Assembly: GCA_015229095.1 (NCBI GenBank)
Contig: JADGCE010000016.1
Span: 1 to 30,095, forward strand
DNA from: Magnetococcales bacterium
Lineage (GTDB): Bacteria; Pseudomonadota; Magnetococcia; Magnetococcales; Magnetaquicoccaceae
Length of the DNA: 30,095 nt
Direction: 5' to 3'
Positions 23,626 through 30,095 of the stretch are shown here, one piece after another (position 1 is the first letter of the stretch; each line of letters begins with the position of its first letter). The notes under the pieces were generated by a model. It had not been told where the DNA came from. It was given only the letters and a program-made list of their open reading frames with translations, and searched no databases. The position numbers and the translations under genes were made by a program.

Positions 23626-25728
23626 ATGTCACGTCACGGCATACGGGAGAAAACGGAGAGTCTCATCCAGTTGTTGGCCCCCCTGTTGGTGGCCGTGCCG
23701 GCCTTGGCTATCCTCCTGTGGACCTTTTACGTCACCAGCGAGCAGTTGGGACGCTGGGCGGAGTCCAGTCTGGGGAAAATTGGTGACCAAATCATTGAAA
23801 AAACAGAAAATTTCTTATTTTCTGCCTCCTTTTCGGCAGATTTCAATGCCGCGTGGATCGCCCGCGCCGCTGACACGGAGCATTTTTCCTCTGATTTCCA
23901 TCAGATCGCCTATCAGCAGATGGGACATTTTCCCCAATTCCGGTTGATCTATTTTGGCGATCAGCAGGGCAATCACTGGCTCAATAAACGGGATCCCGAC
24001 GGCGTGGTACGCACGCGCCTGATCCGGCGTTTGGATGATTCTCCCCGCAGTCGCACGCAACTGGTCGAGGCCGAAGCCCTCTCCGAGATACAGCCAGAGG
24101 AGCGCGTCCAGCGGCAAAAGCTTCTTGCCCCCCTGCTGCACACGGCCTGGTATGAGCGGGATGAGGGGGGGGAATTGCGCTTCAGTTTCCAGGACACGGT
24201 CAAAATTTATGATCCCCGCCTGCGTCCCTGGTATGCGGGTGCCCAGCGGGCGCAGGGCAAATCCTGGATCGATGTCTATACCTGGGAAAATAAATTTCAG
24301 GACAAAATCACCCATGAGGCGGGCATCACAGTCTCCTACCCGGTGGTGCGAAAGGGTCAATTGTTGGGTGTTGTCGGCATTGACCTGGTTCTGGGTGCCA
24401 TTTCTGATTTTCTCAGCCGGTTGCAGATCAGTGCCCAGGGGCGGGCCTTTATTTTTGACTCCCTGGGTCAGGTGGTGGGTATGCCTCACCAAAATCGCCT
24501 GTTGCTGGATTCTCAGGAATCCCAAGGGACAGTGACACGACTCCGCCTGCAGGATCTGGATGATCCCACACCAGCCGCCGCTTACGAGGCCCTGCGCACC
24601 CACCTCCAGAGTTCGGAAAAGTCCCAGAGCGGATCTCTCCTGGGGCAGTTTGCTGCCCATGTGCTCCATTTTTCCTGGCAGGAGAGGCGGTTTCTGGCCT
24701 TTTTCCGTCCCCTGGACCCGGCTTTTCAGCTGGATTGGTATGTAGGCGTGTTGATGCCGGAGGAGGAAATTACGGGGGATGTCGAACAGCAGTTCCGTCA
24801 GGTCTTTATAGGCATTGTCATTGTTGTTATTCTCCTTCTCAGCCTGATTCCCCTGCACATAAAAACGGAAAAAAATCGCCGATGGATTCGCGCAGCCTTC
24901 GCAAAATATGTATCACCCAATCGGGTTGCCTATCTGTTGAAAAATCCTGATCATCTGACCCTGGGGGGGGAATATCGGGAATGTTCCTTCGTCATGACTG
25001 ACCTGAAGGGATTTACCGCCATGATGGAACAGTGCGGCGAGGCCAATCCGGAACAGCTTGTCCATATCCTGAATGACTATCTGGAGGGGATGGTAGGCAT
25101 CGCGTTTCGTCATGAAGGCACCCTGGATCGTATCGTCGGCGACGCCGTCGCTGTGCTTTTTTCCGCGCCCCTGCCGCAGGCGGACCATGCCGAACGGGCC
25201 GTTGCCTGTGCGCTGGAGATGGATCGGTTTGCCTTTGCCTTTGCCTTGCAGCAGCAAAGTCTGGGGGTGCCGTTTGGCCATACTCGGATCGGCGTTCATT
25301 CAGGACGGGTCTTGTTGGGCAATTTTGGCGGCAAGGAGGTGTTTGATTATCGGGCCTTGGGGGATCCCATCAATACCGCTTCCCGCCTGGAAAGCGTCAA
25401 TAACCAACTGGGTACGCGGGTCTGTATCAGCGGTGAGACCCTCTCCCGTCTGTCAGGCTTTCGGGGGCGCCCGGTGGGCTGCCTGGTGCTGAAAGGCAAG
25501 GAAAAGGGCATAGAAGCCTACCAGCCTCTGACCGAAGCCGAGTTTTTTTCCCCGCAGATGCAGGCGTATGAGGCGGCCTATCGTTTAATGGCCCAGGAGG
25601 ATCCCTCCGCCCTGGCCAGCTTTGCCCAGGCACTGGAACAATGGCCGGAAGATCCCTTGCTACAGTTTCATCACCGGCGTCTCTCCTCTGGAGAGCGCGG
25701 AAAGGTGATTTATTTTGTTGACAAATAA
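23626..25728 (+). CDS. class III adenylate/guanylate cyclase with periplasmic Cache-like sensor
   Basis: A 700-residue membrane receptor enzyme. One helix at about 13-34, a large periplasmic region (about 45-385) with double-Cache features such as the DPR-x-RPWY motif and the VVGIDL strand, and a second helix at about 391-410. The cytoplasmic class III catalytic domain has both metal-binding aspartates, Asp459 (in TDLKGFT) and Asp506 (in VGDAV), and a GDPINTASRLE segment with the catalytic Asn and Arg. The base-specifying position reads YRALGD rather than YTVIGD, so ATP versus GTP preference is uncertain. ATG 23626 places the first helix near the N-terminus; ATG 23557, next to a GGGGAGGG sequence, is the alternative. 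The short C-terminal tail is helical. It is followed 17 bases later by an MBL-fold hydrolase gene. Confidence 0.92.
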   Translation: MSRHGIREKTESLIQLLAPLLVAVPALAILLWTFYVTSEQLGRWAESSLGKIGDQIIEKTENFLFSASFSADFNAAWIARAADTEHFSSDFHQIAYQQMGHFPQFRLIYFGDQQGNHWLNKRDPDGVVRTRLIRRLDDSPRSRTQLVEAEALSEIQPEERVQRQKLLAPLLHTAWYERDEGGELRFSFQDTVKIYDPRLRPWYAGAQRAQGKSWIDVYTWENKFQDKITHEAGITVSYPVVRKGQLLGVVGIDLVLGAISDFLSRLQISAQGRAFIFDSLGQVVGMPHQNRLLLDSQESQGTVTRLRLQDLDDPTPAAAYEALRTHLQSSEKSQSGSLLGQFAAHVLHFSWQERRFLAFFRPLDPAFQLDWYVGVLMPEEEITGDVEQQFRQVFIGIVIVVILLLSLIPLHIKTEKNRRWIRAAFAKYVSPNRVAYLLKNPDHLTLGGEYRECSFVMTDLKGFTAMMEQCGEANPEQLVHILNDYLEGMVGIAFRHEGTLDRIVGDAVAVLFSAPLPQADHAERAVACALEMDRFAFAFALQQQSLGVPFGHTRIGVHSGRVLLGNFGGKEVFDYRALGDPINTASRLESVNNQLGTRVCISGETLSRLSGFRGRPVGCLVLKGKEKGIEAYQPLTEAEFFSPQMQAYEAAYRLMAQEDPSALASFAQALEQWPEDPLLQFHHRRLSSGERGKVIYFVDK

Positions 25729-25745
25729 CATTTTGGATTATTTCC

Positions 25746-26540
25746 ATGACCATAACCCTCACGTTTCTGGGAGCCGGGTCGGCCTTCACAACGGCGGCCT
25801 ACTATCAATCCAATCTTTTGTTGACCGCCGATAATGGTCGACATATGCTGATCGATTGTGGCTCGGATATCCGTTTTTCCCTGGCAGAGTGGAGCCTGGG
25901 CCATGAGGAGGCGCACGCCGCCATCCAGGCACTCTATGTCTCTCATCTGCACTCTGACCATATTGGTGGTTTGGAATGGCTGGCGTTCAAAAGCTATTTT
26001 TCACCCGGCATGGAACGGCCAACCCTCTTTTTGGTGGAAGAGCTGGCCGACCGTCTCTGGGAGAATGCTTTGCGGGGGGGGCTGGAGTCCATCGAGGAGA
26101 AGCAGATGGGCCTGTCCGACTATTTCGCGCCGGAGATTGTCACGCCGGGGCAGCCGTTTTATTGGGAAAATATCTGTTTGACCCCTTTCCGAACCGTGCA
26201 TGTCAACAACCCGCAGTACCCCATGTACAGTTATGGATTGGTCATCCAGGAGAGGGGAAAGGAGGAGGCGTTTATTTTCACAGCGGATACCATCTTGCAC
26301 CCAGAGCTGTTGCAGTTGTTTGAGCAGTGGGTACCCAGGACGCGGGCCATTTTTCAGGATTGTGAGACAACAGCCGTGCCCAGCGGGGTTCACGCCCACT
26401 ATACCGAATTGCGCACCCTGCCGTTACCGTTGCGGCGGAAAATGTGGCTCTACCACTACAACCCACACCCTCCCTATCACCCTGAAGAAGAGGGTTTTTT
26501 GGGTTTTGTGCGCAAGGGTCAGCACTTCCGGTTGGGGTGA
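25746..26540 (+). CDS. metallo-beta-lactamase-fold hydrolase (RNase Z/cyclic phosphodiesterase-like)
   Basis: A 264-residue cytoplasmic protein of the MBL fold. The metal motif HxHxDH is intact (His67, His69, Asp71, His72 in SHLHSDHIGG), and an early GAGSAF plus a later TADT and YHYN provide other expected ligands or structural positions. Its overall layout is close to the RNase Z, cyclic-nucleotide phosphodiesterase and pyrroloquinoline-related groups, but it lacks the long exosite arm of true tRNase Z. It follows the cyclase by only 17 bases, suggesting one transcript, so hydrolysis of the cyclic nucleotide is an attractive but unproven function. The ribosome binding site is weak, which would fit translational coupling. 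It converges with the ApaH gene 10 bases downstream with no visible terminator. Confidence 0.85.
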   Translation: MTITLTFLGAGSAFTTAAYYQSNLLLTADNGRHMLIDCGSDIRFSLAEWSLGHEEAHAAIQALYVSHLHSDHIGGLEWLAFKSYFSPGMERPTLFLVEELADRLWENALRGGLESIEEKQMGLSDYFAPEIVTPGQPFYWENICLTPFRTVHVNNPQYPMYSYGLVIQERGKEEAFIFTADTILHPELLQLFEQWVPRTRAIFQDCETTAVPSGVHAHYTELRTLPLPLRRKMWLYHYNPHPPYHPEEEGFLGFVRKGQHFRLG

Positions 26541-26550
26541 AGCCGATGGA

Positions 26551-27432
26551 TCAAAAGGATTCCGGGGAAACATACTGGGGGCAGCGGACCTGGGTCAGGG
26601 GGTGGTCGGGATGGTCCAGGCGCATGGCCGTCAGTTTTCCCCCATAGACGCAGCCGGAGTCCAAGCCCCAGGCATTTTCATTCAGGGTGAGGCCGGCCGC
26701 CGCCCAATGGCCGTAGACGATACGGGACCTCTCCTTGTCGGGACGCAGTTCAAACCAGGGGCGAAAAGGAAAATCACCGGTGTTTTGTACCCTGGAGGGG
26801 TCAAAGGCATAGGGGTTGCTTACACCCGCCAACACGGGATTGTTCGGCCACAGAGGTCGTCCCTCAGGCGTACACATGCGCAGGCGGGTCATCACGGAAA
26901 AGGCGAAGCGCAACTGGTTGAGCGGATCCCCCGCAGGCGCCTCCGCTTCCAGGATCTCTTCATCCCACGCATGGAAAAAGTGTTGGCTGGCAGCGGGATC
27001 CCGCAAAATCTGCCCCACATCTGCCGAGAGGCGATGGACATCATCCAGACTCCAGGCCGGTGAGATGCCCGCATGCACCATGCCCAGGCGCAAGTTGCGG
27101 TCACAGTGGAACAGAGGGATGGCGCGCAACCATGCCTCCAGTTCCTGGGCATCCGGTGCGGCCTTCAAGGCTTGCAAAAAGGGGGCAATGCCTCGGTCTT
27201 CCATACCACTGAGGCTGGCCACGGCCCGCCCCTCGTGGTTGCCCATCACCGCCACAGCCCGCTCTCCCAGGCTCCTCACAAAGCGCAGGGTTCCCAGGGA
27301 GTCGGGGCCGCGATTGATCAAATCCCCCACAAACCAGAGCTGGTCCTGCTCTGGCCGAAACGGGATGGCATCCAGCAGAGCCTGCAACTCGGGCAGGCAG
27401 CCGTGTACATCTCCTATGGCATAGACGGCCAT
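26551..27432 (-). CDS. apaH: symmetrical bis(5'-nucleosyl)-tetraphosphatase
   Basis: A 293-residue enzyme of the phosphoprotein-phosphatase superfamily, which splits Ap4A into two ADP and thereby limits stress-related dinucleotides and dinucleotide-capped RNA. The metal motifs are clear: GDVHGC near the N-terminus, GDLINRGPDS, GNHE, and later VHAG and YGHWAA. The family normally has GNHD; here the last residue is Glu. Length is slightly above the usual 270-280. The ATG at 27432 gives the expected MAVYAIGDVHG start and has GGAA eight bases upstream; the ATG three codons earlier is less likely. It follows the CYTH gene by 21 bases in the same direction. Confidence 0.95.
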   Translation of the reverse strand: MAVYAIGDVHGCLPELQALLDAIPFRPEQDQLWFVGDLINRGPDSLGTLRFVRSLGERAVAVMGNHEGRAVASLSGMEDRGIAPFLQALKAAPDAQELEAWLRAIPLFHCDRNLRLGMVHAGISPAWSLDDVHRLSADVGQILRDPAASQHFFHAWDEEILEAEAPAGDPLNQLRFAFSVMTRLRMCTPEGRPLWPNNPVLAGVSNPYAFDPSRVQNTGDFPFRPWFELRPDKERSRIVYGHWAAAGLTLNENAWGLDSGCVYGGKLTAMRLDHPDHPLTQVRCPQYVSPESF

Positions 27433-27453
27433 GCTTTGCATTCCATATGTTTG

Positions 27454-27954
27454 TTAACCCTTTTCCCAGGTATTGAAGGGGTGCATGCTCAGGCTGGAGT
27501 TGAAATAGCGGGGGTCGTCCGAGACCTCCTGGGCAATCCAGGAGGGCAATACAATCTTCTGATCTTCTCCGGTGAGTTCCACTTCGGCCAGCAGCAGACC
27601 CTGGTTGGCCCCCAGAAACTCATCCACCTCCCAGAGTACCCCCTCTTGTTCTATGCGGTAACGGATCTTTTCAATCGGTGTCTGCTCGCATAATGCATCC
27701 AACAACTGCTCCGCATCCTGCCGGGGAATCGCATATTCAAACTCGGCCTTGGCAAAGCCACGGGTCAGGCCTTTGATGGTCAACGTGCCGCACGCATCGA
27801 CCAACCGCACCCGCACCACCCGCTCCTTGACGGTGGAGAGGAAGCCCTGGCGCATGGCAGAGGCACTCAATGCCAGGGGCAGGCCCTCCTTTTGCCAAAG
27901 GGCGCGATTCACCAAAAATCGTCGTTCAATCTCTATGGCCACGGCAGCATCCAC
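27454..27954 (-). CDS. CYTH-domain protein (triphosphate tunnel family)
   Basis: A 166-residue cytoplasmic protein with the CYTH signature EIERRFLV at the N-terminus and alternating charged strands (VRVRL, LTIKG, FEYAIP, RYRIE, WEVDEF, AEVEL) that line the tunnel of triphosphate-binding enzymes. Relatives hydrolyse inorganic tripolyphosphate, or act as thiamine triphosphatases or class IV adenylate cyclases; small bacterial members of this size are most often tripolyphosphatases. The start is GTG, either 27954 or 27942, the latter giving the typical short N-terminus. It lies between CBS and ApaH genes on the same strand, a neighbourhood of nucleotide and phosphate metabolism. Confidence 0.9.
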   Translation of the reverse strand: MDAAVAIEIERRFLVNRALWQKEGLPLALSASAMRQGFLSTVKERVVRVRLVDACGTLTIKGLTRGFAKAEFEYAIPRQDAEQLLDALCEQTPIEKIRYRIEQEGVLWEVDEFLGANQGLLLAEVELTGEDQKIVLPSWIAQEVSDDPRYFNSSLSMHPFNTWEKG

Positions 27955-27993
27955 GCATCCATAGGGTTTGCAGCAAAGGCATCCGCACCAGGA

Positions 27994-28452
27994 TCAATCG
28001 GCAATGCCCAACTCACGCTTGAAGATGGCCTTGTGAATATCCCCCAGGCTGACAATACCGACCAGATAGATGCCATCCTCCACCACGGGAATACGGCGGA
28101 AGCGGTGCAGAGCCATTCTGGAAGCGGCCTGCATGACCAACTCGTCGGAGCTGACCGTGAAGACCCGCTTGGTCATCAGACTGCCCACGGTACGGGAGAG
28201 AATTTCACGGTATGAATTTTCCATGGAGAGAAAATCCCGTGCACGCACCGGATCCTCCAAAAAATCGGAATAACTGGGCAGCAGGGCATTGAGAATATCT
28301 TTTTCGGAGATGATGCCGAGCAGGCGATTCTCTTCGTCAATAACGGGTAAACCACTGATCTTGTTTGTGCAAATTGTCGCGGCAACCGCACGGATCGAAT
28401 CATCTGTTTTGGCGGTACGCACCGTAGTAACCATTACATCTTTCACTAACAT
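27994..28452 (-). CDS. paired CBS-domain protein
   Basis: A 152-residue protein consisting of two CBS domains (about 1-65 and 85-150) and little else. Such Bateman modules bind adenine nucleotides or related ligands and regulate partner proteins. Both halves show the pattern of the family: DVM at the start, then an ISGLPV or RIPVV strand, and a GI-[IV]-S-x-x-DI end. ATG 28452 is preferred over the 11-codon longer frame because AAGGA lies ten bases upstream. It is separated from RimI by about 90 bases and from the CYTH gene by about 40. The partner is unknown. Confidence 0.92.
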   Translation of the reverse strand: MLVKDVMVTTVRTAKTDDSIRAVAATICTNKISGLPVIDEENRLLGIISEKDILNALLPSYSDFLEDPVRARDFLSMENSYREILSRTVGSLMTKRVFTVSSDELVMQAASRMALHRFRRIPVVEDGIYLVGIVSLGDIHKAIFKRELGIAD

Positions 28453-28543
28453 GACGATAGCATCCTTAATCAAACGTTGAAACACCGTGTCCGATCCTGG
28501 TCAACACCACAAACCCCCTCTTTTGCTGGGCTATTGGGCCGAT

Positions 28544-29029
28544 CTACCCCCTTGGGCCGTTTGGGCCGGAGGATTGGCCTGTGGTGCCGGGCAAGGGGTA
28601 GATCAGGAGTATGGCATCTTCGCTGCCAGAGTCGAGCCTGTAGTAACCTCTGCGAGTATAGAGGAATTGAAAGCCCTTGTCTTGGTACAACGTTCTGGCG
28701 GGCAGGTTTGAGGCCCTGACTTCCAGTAAAATAGCTTGACTTCCCAGAGTGTTGGCATGATGGATCAGATCATCCAGGAGTCGCTTGGCCCCCCCCTGTC
28801 GGCGGCAGGCGGGGGCGATCCCCAGGGTCAGCAGATGCCATTCATCCACGAGCAGGCGTGCGACACTATACCCCAGCAGCTCTCCCGACGCACCCTCCAG
28901 AATGCGGCAGAAAGCGCCCAGGGTCAACTCTTCGTCAAACAGGGCGACCGACCAGGGGGTGGGATGGAGGGTGGCTTCCAAGGCGGCCACCTGGGGCAGA
29001 TCGGCGGCCAGCATGGATCGGATCTTCAT
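28544..29029 (-). CDS. rimI: ribosomal-protein-alanine N-acetyltransferase (GNAT family)
   Basis: A 161-residue GNAT acetyltransferase. It contains the acetyl-CoA binding signature after the LTLGIAP strand (RRQGGAKRLL, near the RxxGxG/A pattern), and the LEVRASN-x-PAR segment and YYRLDSGSEDAILL end that mark RimI. It acetylates the N-terminal alanine of ribosomal protein S18. The start overlaps the TsaB stop by ATGA, and the tsaB-rimI pairing is common in bacteria. The last 15 residues are low-complexity and probably disordered. Confidence 0.93.
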   Translation of the reverse strand: MKIRSMLAADLPQVAALEATLHPTPWSVALFDEELTLGAFCRILEGASGELLGYSVARLLVDEWHLLTLGIAPACRRQGGAKRLLDDLIHHANTLGSQAILLEVRASNLPARTLYQDKGFQFLYTRRGYYRLDSGSEDAILLIYPLPGTTGQSSGPNGPRG

Positions 29030-29772
29030 GGCACCGATTGTTTTGCTTTTGCATCGGGTTGTCGTTGGTAGTCCAGCAAGGTGGGCATGGTTGGGCCGTT
29101 GGGCCGTTGCTGATAAAATTTTTGTTGCCCCAATAATCCCAGCAGAAAAGGGTCACCGTTCCAGGTTTCTGCCGGGGTGGTGGTATAGGGCAGTGGCAGC
29201 CAGCGCCGGAAGTCGGCTCCGTAGGGAAGGAGTCCGGTGCCGGTCAGGCAGAGTGGCTCCTGTTGCAGAGCGGGCTGTGCGGCCAGGGTGGCGGCCCAGT
29301 GTTGTGGGGTCAGGGCGGTGGCCGGAGCCAAATGGCGGCGGGGGTGGCCCCTCTCCAGGTGGTAGAGTGCGGCAAATATTTCACCACGGCGGGCATCCAT
29401 GACCACCGAGATCCAGCCTTGCTGCTCTCCCGTCCCGGCGGCCAGCCAATCCAGGGTGGAGACTCCCACCACCGGGGTGCCCCGCGCCAGGGCCATCCCC
29501 TTGGCATAGCCCAGGGCGATGCGCAAGCCTGCAAAGGAACCGGGGCCGTGGGTGACTGCAATCAGATCCAGATCGGCACAGGAAAAGGCCGTTGCGGTCA
29601 GCAGGCGTGCCAAACTCTCGGCCAGCGCAACCCCATGGCCGGTGGTGCCTTGAAAATATTCTCTGGCCAGCAGACGCTCTCCCGCCAACAGGGCCATGCT
29701 GCCGAGGGGGGCTGCACTGTCCATGGCCAACGTTCTGAGATCGTCGCAGTCGACGTGGATGGTTTCGCTCAT
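29026..29772 (-). CDS. tsaB: tRNA threonylcarbamoyladenosine biosynthesis protein TsaB
   Basis: A 248-residue ASKHA-fold protein needed, with TsaD and TsaE, to make the t6A modification at position 37 of ANN-decoding tRNAs. Diagnostic segments are LAMDSA near the start, THGPGSFAGLRI and MDARRGEIFAALY. The ATG at 29772 follows AGGAGGAG at good spacing and opens about ten residues before the first core strand, so the longer frame to 29952, which runs into the tRNA, is rejected. It overlaps rimI. A tRNA-Asn gene, itself a t6A substrate, lies just upstream. Confidence 0.95.
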   Translation of the reverse strand: MSETIHVDCDDLRTLAMDSAAPLGSMALLAGERLLAREYFQGTTGHGVALAESLARLLTATAFSCADLDLIAVTHGPGSFAGLRIALGYAKGMALARGTPVVGVSTLDWLAAGTGEQQGWISVVMDARRGEIFAALYHLERGHPRRHLAPATALTPQHWAATLAAQPALQQEPLCLTGTGLLPYGADFRRWLPLPYTTTPAETWNGDPFLLGLLGQQKFYQQRPNGPTMPTLLDYQRQPDAKAKQSVP

Positions 29773-29874
29773 GGTGAGCTCCTCCTGCATGGGTGGGCGT
29801 GCCCGTCGCACATCCTCGCACCATTCCACCCTCCCAACCATGGCCAGGGTGCGGGCGGAGCAGCACGCACCCAA

Positions 29875-29902
29875 CAAAAACGGCCACCTTGGAGAGTGGC
29901 CG
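29875..29902 (-). terminator. intrinsic terminator after tRNA-Asn
   Basis: Arms 29902-29896 and 29887-29881 (CGGCCAC/GTGGCCG) form a seven-base-pair GC-rich stem with an eight-base loop, followed on the minus strand by TTTTT. It would end the tRNA transcript before tsaB, whose own promoter I cannot identify. Confidence 0.85.
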
Positions 29903-29919
29903 TAAGTGCTTGAGAAATT

Positions 29920-29995
29920 TGGCTCCTCGGCGTGGACTCGAACCACGGACAAGGTGATTAACAGTCACCTGCTCTGCCAACTGAGCTACCGAGGA
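29920..29995 (-). tRNA. tRNA-Asn (GTT)
   Basis: A 76-base tRNA with encoded CCA on the minus strand. The acceptor arm is TCCTCGG/CCGAGGA with G as discriminator, the T loop is TTCGAGT, and the anticodon loop CTGTTAA gives anticodon GTT. D and T stems pair fully. Confidence 0.97.
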
Positions 29996-30012
29996 GCAAG
30001 CAGCGGGGGAAC

Positions 30013-30040
30013 TCTATCCGACAGGCGGCAGGCAAGTCAA
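30013..30040 (-). promoter_or_regulatory. promoter of tRNA-Asn
   Basis: On the minus strand TTGACT (30040-30035), a 16-base spacer and GATAGA (30018-30013) lie just before the tRNA 5' end. The -35 is strong and the -10 weak. The remaining bases to the right edge show no complete gene. Confidence 0.5.
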
Positions 30041-30095
30041 GGTTTTTTTGTGCCGCGTTTCCGGTTGCGTTTTTTCGTCGAGCCATCTTGTTGCC

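Noticed and set aside
22805..23947. A 380-codon plus-strand frame running into the cyclase gene
   Set aside because: It overlaps the start of the cyclase in another frame, is Cys/Pro/Arg-rich and shows no domain.
29026..29952. Long TsaB frame starting at 29952
   Set aside because: It would overlap the tRNA and terminator; ATG 29772 has a strong ribosome binding site and matches the family's N-terminus.

Overview
The window is a GC-rich, gene-dense bacterial chromosome segment. It carries about 17 well-supported protein genes, a few doubtful small ones and one tRNA gene. Envelope proteins (TolC-like lipoprotein, HlyD-type adaptors, DUF4347/VCBS giant protein), c-di-GMP and cyclic-nucleotide enzymes, ApaH and the TsaB-RimI pair point to a Gram-negative member of the Pseudomonadota. 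A deep-branching alphaproteobacterium or a Magnetococcales-like organism would fit, but I cannot prove the genus from sequence alone.

Layout. 1-432: no convincing gene, one promoter-like site. 433-2760 (+): a D,D-carboxypeptidase (penicillin-binding protein family) and a GAF-GGDEF diguanylate cyclase. 2781-9593 (-): a four-gene operon with overlapping starts, encoding a TolC-like lipoprotein with an added NTF2-like domain, a small HlyD adaptor, a larger membrane adaptor, and an M50 metallopeptidase-like membrane protein fused to an HlyD-like arm. Diverging from it is a 2,269-residue secreted or surface protein (9767-16576, +) with an N-terminal LEPR motif, DUF4347, a beta-helix and 11 VCBS repeats. 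The five genes look like an export system with its cargo, and no ABC ATPase is present in the window.

16610-23184 (-): a SulP anion transporter with a STAS domain and a SWIM-like zinc motif; a divergent chemoreceptor-like protein; and a fusion of a periplasmic amino-acid-type binding protein to a complete pentameric ligand-gated ion channel. The channel gene is preceded by a small putative exported protein and a 24-codon reading frame, both with overlapping starts and stops. This fusion is the most striking object in the window. 23626-26540 (+): a Cache-domain class III nucleotide cyclase and a metallo-beta-lactamase-fold hydrolase, probably one transcript, with sigma-54-like sites upstream.

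26551-29995 (-): housekeeping genes: ApaH, a CYTH triphosphate-binding protein, a paired-CBS protein, RimI, TsaB and tRNA-Asn(GTT), the last with its own promoter and an intrinsic terminator. Overall the window combines sensing (channel-receptor, chemoreceptor-like protein, cyclase, diguanylate cyclase) with delivery of a giant surface protein.
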